Source: an uncultured Prevotellaceae bacterium
GTDB taxonomy: Bacteria > Bacteroidota > Bacteroidia > Bacteroidales > Bacteroidaceae
Direction of reading: 5' to 3'
Assembly: GCA_900320845.1 (NCBI GenBank)
Contig: ONTS01000004.1
Location: forward strand, 1-64,000
DNA length: 64,000 nucleotides
The translations under genes were made by a program, and so were the position numbers. Shown here one piece after another: positions 53,498-61,536 of the stretch (position 1 is the stretch's first letter; each line of letters opens with the position of its first letter). Under the pieces are notes generated by a model that was not told the origin of the DNA, did not search any database, and saw only the letters and a program-made list of their open reading frames with translations.

Positions 53498-53908
53498 ATG
53501 AAAAAGTTTTTCTCTTTCGCCATCGTAGCTATTGCAGCTCTGGCAATCGTTAGTTGTGCAGACAACAAGAAAGCTCCTTCTCAGGTTGTAGAAGAGGCTT
53601 GCGCAGCGCTCAAAGAAGGTAACACCGACAAGTTTATGGAGTATGTTTACTTCGAAGGCGACAGCACAAAGGTTAATTCTGACAAGCAGAAGTACAAGAG
53701 TGCACTCGACAAGCAGCTCTCTCCAAACATGAACGACTCTGTTAAGATCGAGAAGTTCGAGAAGTTAGGCGACGAAATGATTAACGAGGACAAGACCTCT
53801 GCTCAGGTGAAGATGAAGTTCACCATGACCAATGGTAACACCAAGGAGCAAGAGTTCAAACTCGTGAAGGACAAGGAAGAAAACTGGAAGCTTGAGTCCG
53901 GCAAATAA
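53498..53908 (+). CDS. DUF4878-type small lipoprotein
   Basis: A 136-residue lipoprotein (MKKFFSFAIVAIAALAIVSC, lipidated Cys20). The mature part (PSQVVEEACAALKEGNTDKFMEYVYFEG, then a beta-rich end) is typical of DUF4878 and related NTF2-like lipoproteins. Function unknown. A terminator follows. Codon use is that of a well-expressed gene (frequent AAG, GAG). Confidence 0.85.
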   Translation: MKKFFSFAIVAIAALAIVSCADNKKAPSQVVEEACAALKEGNTDKFMEYVYFEGDSTKVNSDKQKYKSALDKQLSPNMNDSVKIEKFEKLGDEMINEDKTSAQVKMKFTMTNGNTKEQEFKLVKDKEENWKLESGK

Positions 53909-53931
53909 TTACTCCTTGCTAACCCATTATA

Positions 53932-53972
53932 CTCACCCTGTCGTATGCTGAATACGGCGGGGTGATGTTTTT
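53932..53972 (+). terminator. Terminator after the DUF4878 gene
   Basis: TCACCC (53932-53937) pairs with GGGTGA (53959-53964) and inside it CGTAT (53941-53945) pairs with ATACG (53951-53955), followed by a T run. Confidence 0.8.
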
Positions 53973-54064
53973 TAGTATACCCATCGACTCATGCCCCACT
54001 GTTATTGCAGTCTCGTCAGCGGACAAAACAATACTGAAAGTTTCACCACTCTTGAACTATCGCA

Positions 54065-54110
54065 GACCAAAGTCGACGACTTTGGTCACCAATATCGTTG
54101 ACTTTGCTCT
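54065..54110. repeat. REP-like intergenic element, copy 3
   Basis: GACCAAAGTCG (54065-54075) and CGACTTTGGTC (54077-54087) are a perfect inverted repeat around one base, followed by ACCAATATCGTTGACTTTG, which matches the right arm at 38763-38782. The surrounding gap (53973-54242) has no credible gene; a 66-codon frame that overlaps the element is not supported. Confidence 0.65.
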
Positions 54111-54242
54111 GTGGTTGAGCAACATTTGTAGACCGGTTGGACAATATCCCTACACCCGTTGAGCGCAGTCAGACATTGGTTATAGCCTCATAACAGCCGT
54201 AAAAGAAATGACGTCAGGTGGCAGTGGTGTGGAAATATTCGC

Positions 54243-54250
54243 TATCTTTG
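54243..54250 (+). promoter_or_regulatory. -7 element for asd
   Basis: TATCTTTG, 33 nt before the asd ATG; no clear -33 element. Confidence 0.5.
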
Positions 54251-54283
54251 TAGCGATTATTTACGAATTTTGAACGAATTGAT

Positions 54284-55288
54284 ATGAACATATCCATAGT
54301 AGGTGCCAGTGGTGCCGTGGGACAAGAGTTACTTAGCGTGCTTCAGGAGCGTGATTTCCCTGTCAGTCGTTTACGTTTGTTCGGTTCCTCGCGCAGCGCA
54401 GGAAACAGTTACACTTTTCGTGGTTCCCCGATAGAGGTGGAGGAGCTTGTGCATGGCGATTTGTTTGCCGACACCCACATCGTGTTCACCTCTGCCGGTG
54501 CGTCAGTGAGCCGTGAATATGTCGCCGACATCACAAGGTACGGAGCTGTGATGATTGACAACTCGAGCGCCTTCCGCATGGACGACGATGTGCCCCTTGT
54601 AGTTCCCGAGTGCAACGCTGCCGATGCCCTGCAGTGTCCGCGAGGCATCATCGCCAACCCCAACTGCACTACCATCATGTTGGTTACCGTCTTGCAGGCT
54701 GTTGAGGCGCTGTCCCACATTCGAAAGATACATGTCGCTACCTATCAGAGTGCAAGCGGTGCCGGTGCTACTGCCATGCATGAGGTGGAACAGCAGTATG
54801 CCGACCTCGTCCAGGGGTGTCCTGTCACGGTAGAGCGTTTCCCCCATCAGCTGGCATACAACGTCATCCCGCAGGTGGACGTCTTCACCGAAAACGACTA
54901 TACCAAGGAGGAGATGAAGATGTTCAACGAGACGCGTAAGATACTGCACAGCGATGTACGTCTGTCGGCTACTTGCGTGCGTGTCAGCACCTTGCGCAGC
55001 CACAGCGAGGCGGTATGGTTTGAGACCGAGGAGCCTTTGAGTGTCGATGCTGTACGTGCCGCCATAGCCAATGCACCCGGTTGCACCCTCGTTGACGACC
55101 CGAGTCAAGGCCTGTACCCCATGCCGTTGAACTCTATGGGCAAGGACGATATCTTCGTAGGTCGTGTGCGTCGCGATATTGCCGACGAACGAGGCATGAG
55201 TCTGTGGCTCACCGGTGACCAGATACGCAAGGGCGCAGCGCTCAACGCAGTGCAGATAGCCGAATATGTGCTAAAGTATTTAGATTAA
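54284..55288 (+). CDS. asd: Aspartate-semialdehyde dehydrogenase
   Basis: The enzyme makes aspartate semialdehyde for lysine, diaminopimelate, threonine and methionine synthesis. The NADP site is IVGASGAVGQELL at the N-terminus; the catalytic Cys128 is in NPNCTTIML; TYQSASGAGATAMHE and the active-site His region RVSTLRSHSEAV are present. Length (334) is standard. It has its own -7 element and lies 48 nt before the VTC-domain gene. Confidence 0.97.
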   Translation: MNISIVGASGAVGQELLSVLQERDFPVSRLRLFGSSRSAGNSYTFRGSPIEVEELVHGDLFADTHIVFTSAGASVSREYVADITRYGAVMIDNSSAFRMDDDVPLVVPECNAADALQCPRGIIANPNCTTIMLVTVLQAVEALSHIRKIHVATYQSASGAGATAMHEVEQQYADLVQGCPVTVERFPHQLAYNVIPQVDVFTENDYTKEEMKMFNETRKILHSDVRLSATCVRVSTLRSHSEAVWFETEEPLSVDAVRAAIANAPGCTLVDDPSQGLYPMPLNSMGKDDIFVGRVRRDIADERGMSLWLTGDQIRKGAALNAVQIAEYVLKYLD

Positions 55289-55336
55289 AGTGTAAAGGTC
55301 TGAGGCCGGGTTAACGGTAAAAGATGGGTGTCGGAT

Positions 55337-56170
55337 ATGCCAACGCAGATGTGGAACATATTGTCTGAGATGCCTGCAATAGGGCTTGACGAGATGAGCG
55401 GTATTCGTTTGTTGCGTCGCATCGACACGAAGTTCGTGACGACGGTCGACAAGCTGGCTGCTTTTCTGACTGCTGCAGCACCCTACTATTATGTACAGGA
55501 GCTGAATGGAAGCCGTCTGGCAGACTACCACACCCTATACTTCGACACACCGGACTGCCGCATGTATAGCAAGCATCAACTTGGCCATGCCAACCGTGAA
55601 AAACTGCGGATACGTTCCTACATGGACAGTGGTATAAGTTTTCTGGAGGTGAAGCGTAAAGACAACCACGGATGCACGCACAAGAGCCGTATGGCTCTCG
55701 AAGGTTTCGCTGCCGACGACCCCATTGCCGAGCAGTTTTTCTTGGATGATGCTGACGTGAGGCGTTGTTGTCATCCGTTCCTATCGGCGCATCTTAGTTA
55801 TGATGTGTCGGCGTTGCGAAGCCAGTTGTCGAATCGTTTTCAGCGTGTGACAATGGTCAATCACGCCAAGACCGAGCGTCTGACGATAGACACCGACCTG
55901 CACTTTCGTCACACCCGCTCCGGGGCTGCATCTGTCCTTCCTCATGTAGCGGTACTGGAGGTGAAGCGTGCCGGGCATAGCCCTTCGCCAGCCTTGAAGC
56001 TGCTCAGAGAGCTGCGCATCTTTCCGCACGGAATGAGCAAATACTGCATCGGTATGGCGTTGCTAAGCGACGAGGTGCGTGTCAACCGCATGAAACCCAA
56101 GCTCCACAGTGTACTGAAAATGACACAGAGCATGGACAGACAAACCGATGACGACAATGCCAAGGGATGA
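55337..56170 (+). CDS. VTC-domain polyphosphate polymerase-like protein
   Basis: The 277-residue product has the triphosphate-tunnel fold of the yeast Vtc4 polymerase domain. The basic and acidic tunnel residues are visible in order: LLRRIDTKFV, YHTLYFDTPD, REKLRIRSY, FLEVKRKDN, HAKTERLTID, VAVLEVKRAG and MSKYCIGM. Enzymes of this family make polyphosphate from ATP. The start may be the ATG at 55337 or a GTG at 55328. A DUF4956 membrane protein, its usual partner, follows 32 nt downstream. Polymerase activity is inferred from conserved residues. Confidence 0.9.
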   Translation: MPTQMWNILSEMPAIGLDEMSGIRLLRRIDTKFVTTVDKLAAFLTAAAPYYYVQELNGSRLADYHTLYFDTPDCRMYSKHQLGHANREKLRIRSYMDSGISFLEVKRKDNHGCTHKSRMALEGFAADDPIAEQFFLDDADVRRCCHPFLSAHLSYDVSALRSQLSNRFQRVTMVNHAKTERLTIDTDLHFRHTRSGAASVLPHVAVLEVKRAGHSPSPALKLLRELRIFPHGMSKYCIGMALLSDEVRVNRMKPKLHSVLKMTQSMDRQTDDDNAKG

Positions 56171-56202
56171 CAGCCTGAGTAATATATAGTTAGATAGAGC
56201 CT

Positions 56203-56868
56203 ATGTTTGAATTTTCCTTGCAAGAAGAGTTTTTGATGATGCTGTTGCGTTTTGCAGTGTGCATGTTGTTTAATTGGATAATCGTCGACCGTCTGTACTA
56301 TTGTAAGAGCCATCGCCGTGACTTCTATTTCACGTTCATGCTCATGTCGATAGCCATCTTTTTCCTCGTGTTTTTCATGATCTTTGTGCTCGACGACCTG
56401 AAGGGCAAGACCGGAATAGGTGTTGGTATCGGTTTGTTTGGTATCTTTTCCATCATGCGCTACCGTACCGAGACGATGCCTGTACGCGAGTTGACCTATC
56501 TCTTTGTCGTCATTGCCCTTGCCGTCGTCAATGCCCTGGCTACCAACATCCCGTTGTTGGAGACTGTCTTCACCAATATCGTCATCCTGTGTGCTGTGTG
56601 GCTGTGCGAGTTTATGCTCAAGAGTCCACCGAGCAAACTCATACAGTATGACCGTATAGAGTTGACCGTTCCCGAGCGTCGCGAAGAGCTGTATGCCGAC
56701 CTCAAAGACCGCCTGGGATTGGATGTTGTCAGTGTAGAGGTGGGCAGTGTCGACCTGCTACGAGATATGACTATACTGAAGGTGTACTACCGCAGTGAAA
56801 AGACGGTGGCAGACACGTCGATCAATTATAAGTTGAAACTGAAAGACGAAGACCTCACGCAATTGTAA
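56203..56868 (+). CDS. DUF4956 membrane protein
   Basis: A 221-residue protein with four hydrophobic helices in its first two thirds (FAVCMLFNWIIV, FMLMSIAIFFLVFFMIFVL, GIGVGIGLFGIFSIM, LFVVIALAVVNALAT, IVILCAVWLCEFM) and a soluble C-terminus (DLKDRLGLDVVSVEVGSVDLLRD). It matches DUF4956, which normally sits beside VTC-domain genes. The conserved MRYRTETMPVRELTYLF between helices is a family mark. It may anchor the polymerase at the inner membrane or move the polymer across it; that is inferred. Confidence 0.88.
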   Translation: MFEFSLQEEFLMMLLRFAVCMLFNWIIVDRLYYCKSHRRDFYFTFMLMSIAIFFLVFFMIFVLDDLKGKTGIGVGIGLFGIFSIMRYRTETMPVRELTYLFVVIALAVVNALATNIPLLETVFTNIVILCAVWLCEFMLKSPPSKLIQYDRIELTVPERREELYADLKDRLGLDVVSVEVGSVDLLRDMTILKVYYRSEKTVADTSINYKLKLKDEDLTQL

Positions 56869-56904
56869 TGCATCGCAGATAAAGCACCTGATGAACGTAA
56901 CACT

Positions 56905-57654
56905 ATGATAAGAGTCAAACTGATCCTTCTACTTCTTGTGACGCACTGCCTGTGTGTGTCGGGGCAAGAGGCTTCCGACGACTTCGGTATGTGGTACACC
57001 GTTGGGGTAAAGAAGACGCTGTCGGAGAAGGTAAGTGTGTTGTTAGAGGGCGAATACCGCACGCGCAACAAAAGCCGCACCTCCGACCGGTGGAGCGGAG
57101 CTGCCGAAGTGTCGTATAAGCCGCACCCCTTACTGAAGGTAGAGGGCGGATACAAGCTGATAGACGATAACCAGTCAGAAAAGATAAGCTACACAAAAGA
57201 AGGCACGCTGCACCACTGGCGACCTTCTTATTGGCGCCTGCGACACAGAGTGTATGCCGGACTGGAGTTGGGCAAGAAGTTCAACCGTCTGAGTATTGCA
57301 TGGCGAGAGCGCTGGCAATATACGTACCATGGTACGAGTTTGGTAGAGCGTTACGACTTTGAGGATGAGCGTTGGGAAGAGCATCGAACAGATAGCAAGG
57401 CGAAACACGAGTTGCGGTCACGCCTGAAGGTGGAATATGACTTCCCTCATTGGAAGCTGGACCCGGAGTTCAGCGTCGAGTTTTTCAACACTACGCGTAC
57501 TGATAAAATACGTATGACGCTTGGCACAGAGTATAAGATACAAAAAAAGCATGTGCTGGCAGCCTTCTACCGTTTTCAGTTCAACAACGAGCCCGGCAGC
57601 GGTGCCGACTACAATGAGCACATCATAGGCCTGGGCTACGAATTTCATTTCTGA
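56905..57654 (+). CDS. DUF2490 outer-membrane-like protein
   Basis: A 249-residue protein with a signal peptide (MIRVKLILLLLVTHCLCVSGQ) and a beta-rich remainder with alternating aromatic residues, ending in an aromatic residue (GLGYEFHF) as outer-membrane barrels do. It matches DUF2490 (FGMWYTVGVKKTLSEKVSV...EGEYRTRN). Position, 36 nt after DUF4956, suggests a barrel serving the polyphosphate cluster. Function not established. Confidence 0.82.
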   Translation: MIRVKLILLLLVTHCLCVSGQEASDDFGMWYTVGVKKTLSEKVSVLLEGEYRTRNKSRTSDRWSGAAEVSYKPHPLLKVEGGYKLIDDNQSEKISYTKEGTLHHWRPSYWRLRHRVYAGLELGKKFNRLSIAWRERWQYTYHGTSLVERYDFEDERWEEHRTDSKAKHELRSRLKVEYDFPHWKLDPEFSVEFFNTTRTDKIRMTLGTEYKIQKKHVLAAFYRFQFNNEPGSGADYNEHIIGLGYEFHF

Positions 57655-57684
57655 TTTTACCCTCTCCCTTATAAGCCAATCGTC

Positions 57685-58890
57685 ATGCGTCATTCCCTGT
57701 TCCGTGTCCCCCTGCTTCTCCTCGCTCTGACAGTAAGTATCGCTTCGTGTGTCAAGGACGACTCGTCCTTAGACGATTTGCTGCAGCGCTATGCCGACGA
57801 TGCCGACCAGAACGTGAAGAATATCAGCTTCTACTACGGCACTTCTGATGACGATGAGGACGATATAACGCTTCCCGCCTCCGACTCCGTGGAGCATTTC
57901 GACGTTCTGCATACCATTGACATTGTTTACGATGGCAATAAAGCGTCTGTCAGCACGTTGCCTTCGGGCGTGCAGAGTATCTGCAACGGCGCCCGAGTGG
58001 AGATTACTTCCACCTTGCCCCATGTACGCTACATCGTGAGCGGCAGCAGCAGCGACGGACAGCTTAGCATACAGAGTGTAGAAAAGTTCCGCCTCGACCT
58101 CAATGGTGTGACATTGTGCAGCACCGACGGACCAGCCATCTACAGCCAGTGTAGTAAGAAGATGTTTGTGGTGTTGGCCAACGGCACACTCAACACACTG
58201 ACCGATGGAGCCGTATATACCCCCCTTGCCGAGAAAAAGATGAAAGGTGCCCTCTACACCCGCGGCAATCTCATCATATCTGGCGGCGGTGCGCTGACGG
58301 TGACAGGCCAAACGCACAATGCCATTGCTACTGACGACTATCTGCGTGTACGTTCCGGCTGTCAGTTGTTTGTCAATGCCGAAGGAGGCCACGGACTGAA
58401 AGCCAACGAAGGCATCTACATCAACGGAAGCGTGGTGAACATCAGTGTAACAGCGTCGGGAGGTAAGGGCCTGAACAGCGAGTCGGACATCGTCATCGAC
58501 GGAGGACACACGACGGTGATAGCCGAGGCTACTTCACTGATAGTTGAACCGTCGGACACTACCCACTGCGCTGGAGTGAAAAGCGACAACCACATCACCG
58601 TGAACGGTGGCATACTGAACATCCTTTGTTTGGGCGACAATGCCAAAGGCATGAAGAGCGACGGCAATATGACGCTCAATGGTGGCGAGGTAAACATCGT
58701 GACAAAGGGACTTACTCTTCTTAGCAAACCCAAGGCTTTGAAGTGCGAAAACAACCTCTACATTAACGGTGGTGAGTTGTATGCCTATGCTTTGCATGCC
58801 AAGCCCGTCGACGCCGACGGACAGATGACAGTGCAAAGCCGATACAACAAGATGGTGAACACGCCACACCTGTTCTACATCCGCTACTGA
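57685..58890 (+). CDS. Carbohydrate-binding (DUF4353-type) lipoprotein
   Basis: A 401-residue lipoprotein (lipobox IASC, Cys about 22). The body (SVQSICNGARVEIT... onward) has repeated beta-helix-like units with GDNAKGMKSDGNMTLNGGEVNI, NSESDIVIDGGHTTV and AIATDDYLRVRSG, the pattern of the bacterial carbohydrate-binding-like DUF4353 family. It directly follows the VTC-DUF4956-DUF2490 genes (30 nt), in an order I recall from other Bacteroidota. It could bind a surface glycan or polymer. The ligand is unknown. Confidence 0.8.
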   Translation: MRHSLFRVPLLLLALTVSIASCVKDDSSLDDLLQRYADDADQNVKNISFYYGTSDDDEDDITLPASDSVEHFDVLHTIDIVYDGNKASVSTLPSGVQSICNGARVEITSTLPHVRYIVSGSSSDGQLSIQSVEKFRLDLNGVTLCSTDGPAIYSQCSKKMFVVLANGTLNTLTDGAVYTPLAEKKMKGALYTRGNLIISGGGALTVTGQTHNAIATDDYLRVRSGCQLFVNAEGGHGLKANEGIYINGSVVNISVTASGGKGLNSESDIVIDGGHTTVIAEATSLIVEPSDTTHCAGVKSDNHITVNGGILNILCLGDNAKGMKSDGNMTLNGGEVNIVTKGLTLLSKPKALKCENNLYINGGELYAYALHAKPVDADGQMTVQSRYNKMVNTPHLFYIRY

Positions 58891-58945
58891 TACCATGTTG
58901 GTTAGAAAAATAGCGTTCTTTTACTGCTAATTCAAAAGAAATCAA

Positions 58946-58953
58946 TAAATTTG
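58946..58953 (+). promoter_or_regulatory. -7 element for the M6 protease gene
   Basis: TAAATTTG, 73 nt before the ATG at 59027, with an AT-rich upstream stretch but no clear -33. Confidence 0.4.
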
Positions 58954-59026
58954 TAAATTGAACGAGTGTGCGCCATGAGTCACGCTTGTATATAGAGTAG
59001 AATATTAACCCTAAAGCTTTATTATT

Positions 59027-61381
59027 ATGAAACTTAATTATGTTTTACGCATACAGTTATTGCTGTTGATGGTCCTCTTTTCCGTCAATGGAGTGAAGGC
59101 TATTCCTGCCGATCCTTCGTTGCGTCATCGGATAGTGCTGACCGACGGTAGCATTGTAGAGGTGCAGCTTGTCGGCGACGAGTGGTTCAGTTACTACCGC
59201 GATGCGTCGGGCAATGTGTACACCTTGGAGCAGAGCACTCCCAGCATGAAACGCTATGCCAAACGTGATAAGAGTGTGGTGGAAGCTGGTATGCGTCGCG
59301 CCGCTGCGATGCGTGTTGCTGATGCACACAATGTGTGTGGGCACCCCTATCCAGTGTTGCCGACAGCTAAACGTAAGACGATGAACTCGTCATCGCTTGA
59401 CGCTTTCCGCGGAAGCAAACGTGGTTTGATAATCATGGTAAACTTTCAGGATGTGTCATACGTTACCCCTAATCCCAAGAATTTCTACAACAAGGTAGCC
59501 AACCAGCTGAATTTCTCACAAGGTAACTACAAACTGAGTATCCGCGACTACTTCTTGAAGCAGAGTTACGGACGTTTCGATTTGCAGTTTGACATCATCG
59601 GTCCCGTGACCGTATCGCAAGACATGGAGTACTATGGAGCACAGGAAGGGAGCACCCACGACGTGCGTGCTGCTGAAATGGTGAAGGAAGCCATCGAGCT
59701 GGTTGCCGACTCCGTCAACTTCAGCGACTACGACTGGGACAACGACGGCGAAGTGGACAACGTGTTTGTGCTGTTTGCCGGTCACAACCAGGCTGAAGGC
59801 GCTGGCGAAAGCACCATCTGGCCCCACAAGTGGTCGTTGAGCTCAGGTGTGGGCTCAGCATTAACATTGCAGGGCATGCACATCAACACTTATGCCTGCT
59901 CTTCAGAGATGCGTGGAAGCAGTGGAAAAGTAAACTGCGGCATAGGAACATTCTGCCATGAGTTTTCCCATTGCATGGGCTTCCCCGACCTGTACGACAC
60001 CTCTTATTCCGGAAACATCGGCGTAGGTACATGGGATATCATGGGCAGCGGCTCTTACAGACAGAATGGTTTCAACCCCATGGACTATTCCGGATTTGAG
60101 CGCTGGACAGCAGGATGGCTTGAGCCCATAGAATTAACAGACCCGGTGGTGATAGAAAATATGAAACCCATTGAGGAAAACGGCGAGATGTACTACATAG
60201 ACTGCGAAAGCCCGACCGGTCAAGAGTACTACATACTTGAGAATCGTGATGTGACGAACATGTATGCGTACGGTCATCATCCTCGCGGACTGCTCATTTC
60301 ACACATCGACTATAATTACTATGCATGGTATTACAACAAGGTGAATACCTTCGGCTCGTTCTACGAATACGACTACAATCAAGGTAAGTGGATTTCCAGG
60401 CAGAACAACCACATGCGCTGGCAGGTGATTCCCGCCGACAACAACATGCAACAGTACACCGGTCAGACTGGCGACGTGTACCCCTATACCTCAGGCAGCA
60501 CCACAAACAACTCCCTCGACGAGACCACCACGCCCAAGATGGTGAGATACAATAGTGGGGAGAATGCTTTAGATTTTGCCGACCATGGCATCAGCAACAT
60601 CACCCGCAATGCCGACGGCACCATCAGCTTCAGTTACCGCAACGGCACTGCTACAGATAATATTTCCTACAAGTCGCTGTATCTGGATGAACGTGTGACG
60701 GCAGAGCAGGTATATGACGGCGGCGTCTACAACGTGAATAGTAATATCATGTTCCCCAACGGCCATTGGCGCACAGTATGGTTGCCCTTCAATATGACCC
60801 GTGAGGAGCTGAAAGAGGCACTGGGAGACAACGTGGAAGTGGCATACTTCAACAACGTGAACATCAACGGCACTGTCATGGAGCTGAACTTCAAGACCGT
60901 GCAGACAGGTATCATAGCCAACCAGCCCTGCCTTATCAAGATGAACACTACCGATTGGGACTACACAGAGCTGGGCCTGCTGATGCAGAAACTGGTCAAC
61001 CCCAGCACCAATGCCGCACAACAGCAGATCGGCGACTACACCTTCAAGGGACAAAAGTCTACCGGACAGATAACGATAGCTCATGCCGGCAGCGAGGCGC
61101 GCAACTATCCCTACTACGAAAGCGCCCCCAAGACATGGCCCGACACTGAGACCGTGAAAGCCTACGAAGCCTATTTCAGCAGCAGCAAGCGCGATAAGAT
61201 AGACTATACCTACGACAAAATAGTGACATCTATTGACGGCGTGGAGAACGATGTAGACGGAATCAACGTGCACAACGTCTACGACCTGAAGGGTAATATC
61301 GTGAAAAAGAATGCCAAAAACACTCAAGGTCTGACTCCGGGCACATACATTTTCGGAGGCAAGAAAGTATTGGTGAAATAG
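59027..61381 (+). CDS. Secreted M6-family (immune inhibitor A-type) metalloprotease
   Basis: A 784-residue secreted protease. A signal peptide (MKLNYVLRIQLLLLMVLFSVNGVKA) is followed by a propeptide and the M6 catalytic domain; the zinc site HEFSH is at residues 311-315 with C-M-G-F-P-D after it. The Met-turn-like segment is DIMGSGSYRQNG. The beta-rich C-terminal half ends in VYDLKGNIVKKNAKNTQGLT, then GTYIFGGKKVLVK, the conserved secretion-like tag shared in form with the BspA-like protein at 9.6 kb. It is likely to digest host or dietary proteins. Codon bias is C/A-rich. Confidence 0.9.
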   Translation: MKLNYVLRIQLLLLMVLFSVNGVKAIPADPSLRHRIVLTDGSIVEVQLVGDEWFSYYRDASGNVYTLEQSTPSMKRYAKRDKSVVEAGMRRAAAMRVADAHNVCGHPYPVLPTAKRKTMNSSSLDAFRGSKRGLIIMVNFQDVSYVTPNPKNFYNKVANQLNFSQGNYKLSIRDYFLKQSYGRFDLQFDIIGPVTVSQDMEYYGAQEGSTHDVRAAEMVKEAIELVADSVNFSDYDWDNDGEVDNVFVLFAGHNQAEGAGESTIWPHKWSLSSGVGSALTLQGMHINTYACSSEMRGSSGKVNCGIGTFCHEFSHCMGFPDLYDTSYSGNIGVGTWDIMGSGSYRQNGFNPMDYSGFERWTAGWLEPIELTDPVVIENMKPIEENGEMYYIDCESPTGQEYYILENRDVTNMYAYGHHPRGLLISHIDYNYYAWYYNKVNTFGSFYEYDYNQGKWISRQNNHMRWQVIPADNNMQQYTGQTGDVYPYTSGSTTNNSLDETTTPKMVRYNSGENALDFADHGISNITRNADGTISFSYRNGTATDNISYKSLYLDERVTAEQVYDGGVYNVNSNIMFPNGHWRTVWLPFNMTREELKEALGDNVEVAYFNNVNINGTVMELNFKTVQTGIIANQPCLIKMNTTDWDYTELGLLMQKLVNPSTNAAQQQIGDYTFKGQKSTGQITIAHAGSEARNYPYYESAPKTWPDTETVKAYEAYFSSSKRDKIDYTYDKIVTSIDGVENDVDGINVHNVYDLKGNIVKKNAKNTQGLTPGTYIFGGKKVLVK

Positions 61382-61398
61382 TGTTGCTTGCAAATATT

Positions 61399-61443
61399 AA
61401 AGGATATGTCCGGCTTTACCGGTATAAATAAAATATCCTTTTT
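61399..61443 (+). terminator. Terminator after the M6 protease gene
   Basis: AAAGGATAT (61399-61407) pairs with ATATCCTTT (61433-61441), with an inner CCGG/CCGG stem (61410-61413, 61419-61422) and a T run. A second hairpin, TGAGGCACA/TGTGCCTCA (61462-61470, 61486-61494), lies just downstream. Confidence 0.75.
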
Positions 61444-61524
61444 GACCACATAAACAAGTATTGAGGCACAGGTATACCCTACCTTTGTGCCTCACTCTTC
61501 TTCAATATGTCACAAATTTATGCG

Positions 61525-61532
61525 TACCTTTG
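61525..61532 (+). promoter_or_regulatory. -7 element for the U32 peptidase gene
   Basis: TACCTTTG, only 4 nt before the ATG at 61537, so the mRNA should be leaderless. Another TACCTTTG sits at 61480-61487. An in-frame ATG at 61507 precedes the proximal element; if the distal one were used that start would be possible. Confidence 0.6.
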
Positions 61533-61536
61533 CGCC

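Noticed and set aside
53962..54162. 66-codon frame between the DUF4878 gene and asd
   Set aside because: It runs through the terminator and a REP-like element, with no recognisable features.
14283..55338. TCCGACACC shared between the helicase insert and the segment before the VTC gene
   Set aside because: Only about 12 nt match, one copy inside a coding region; chance is likely.
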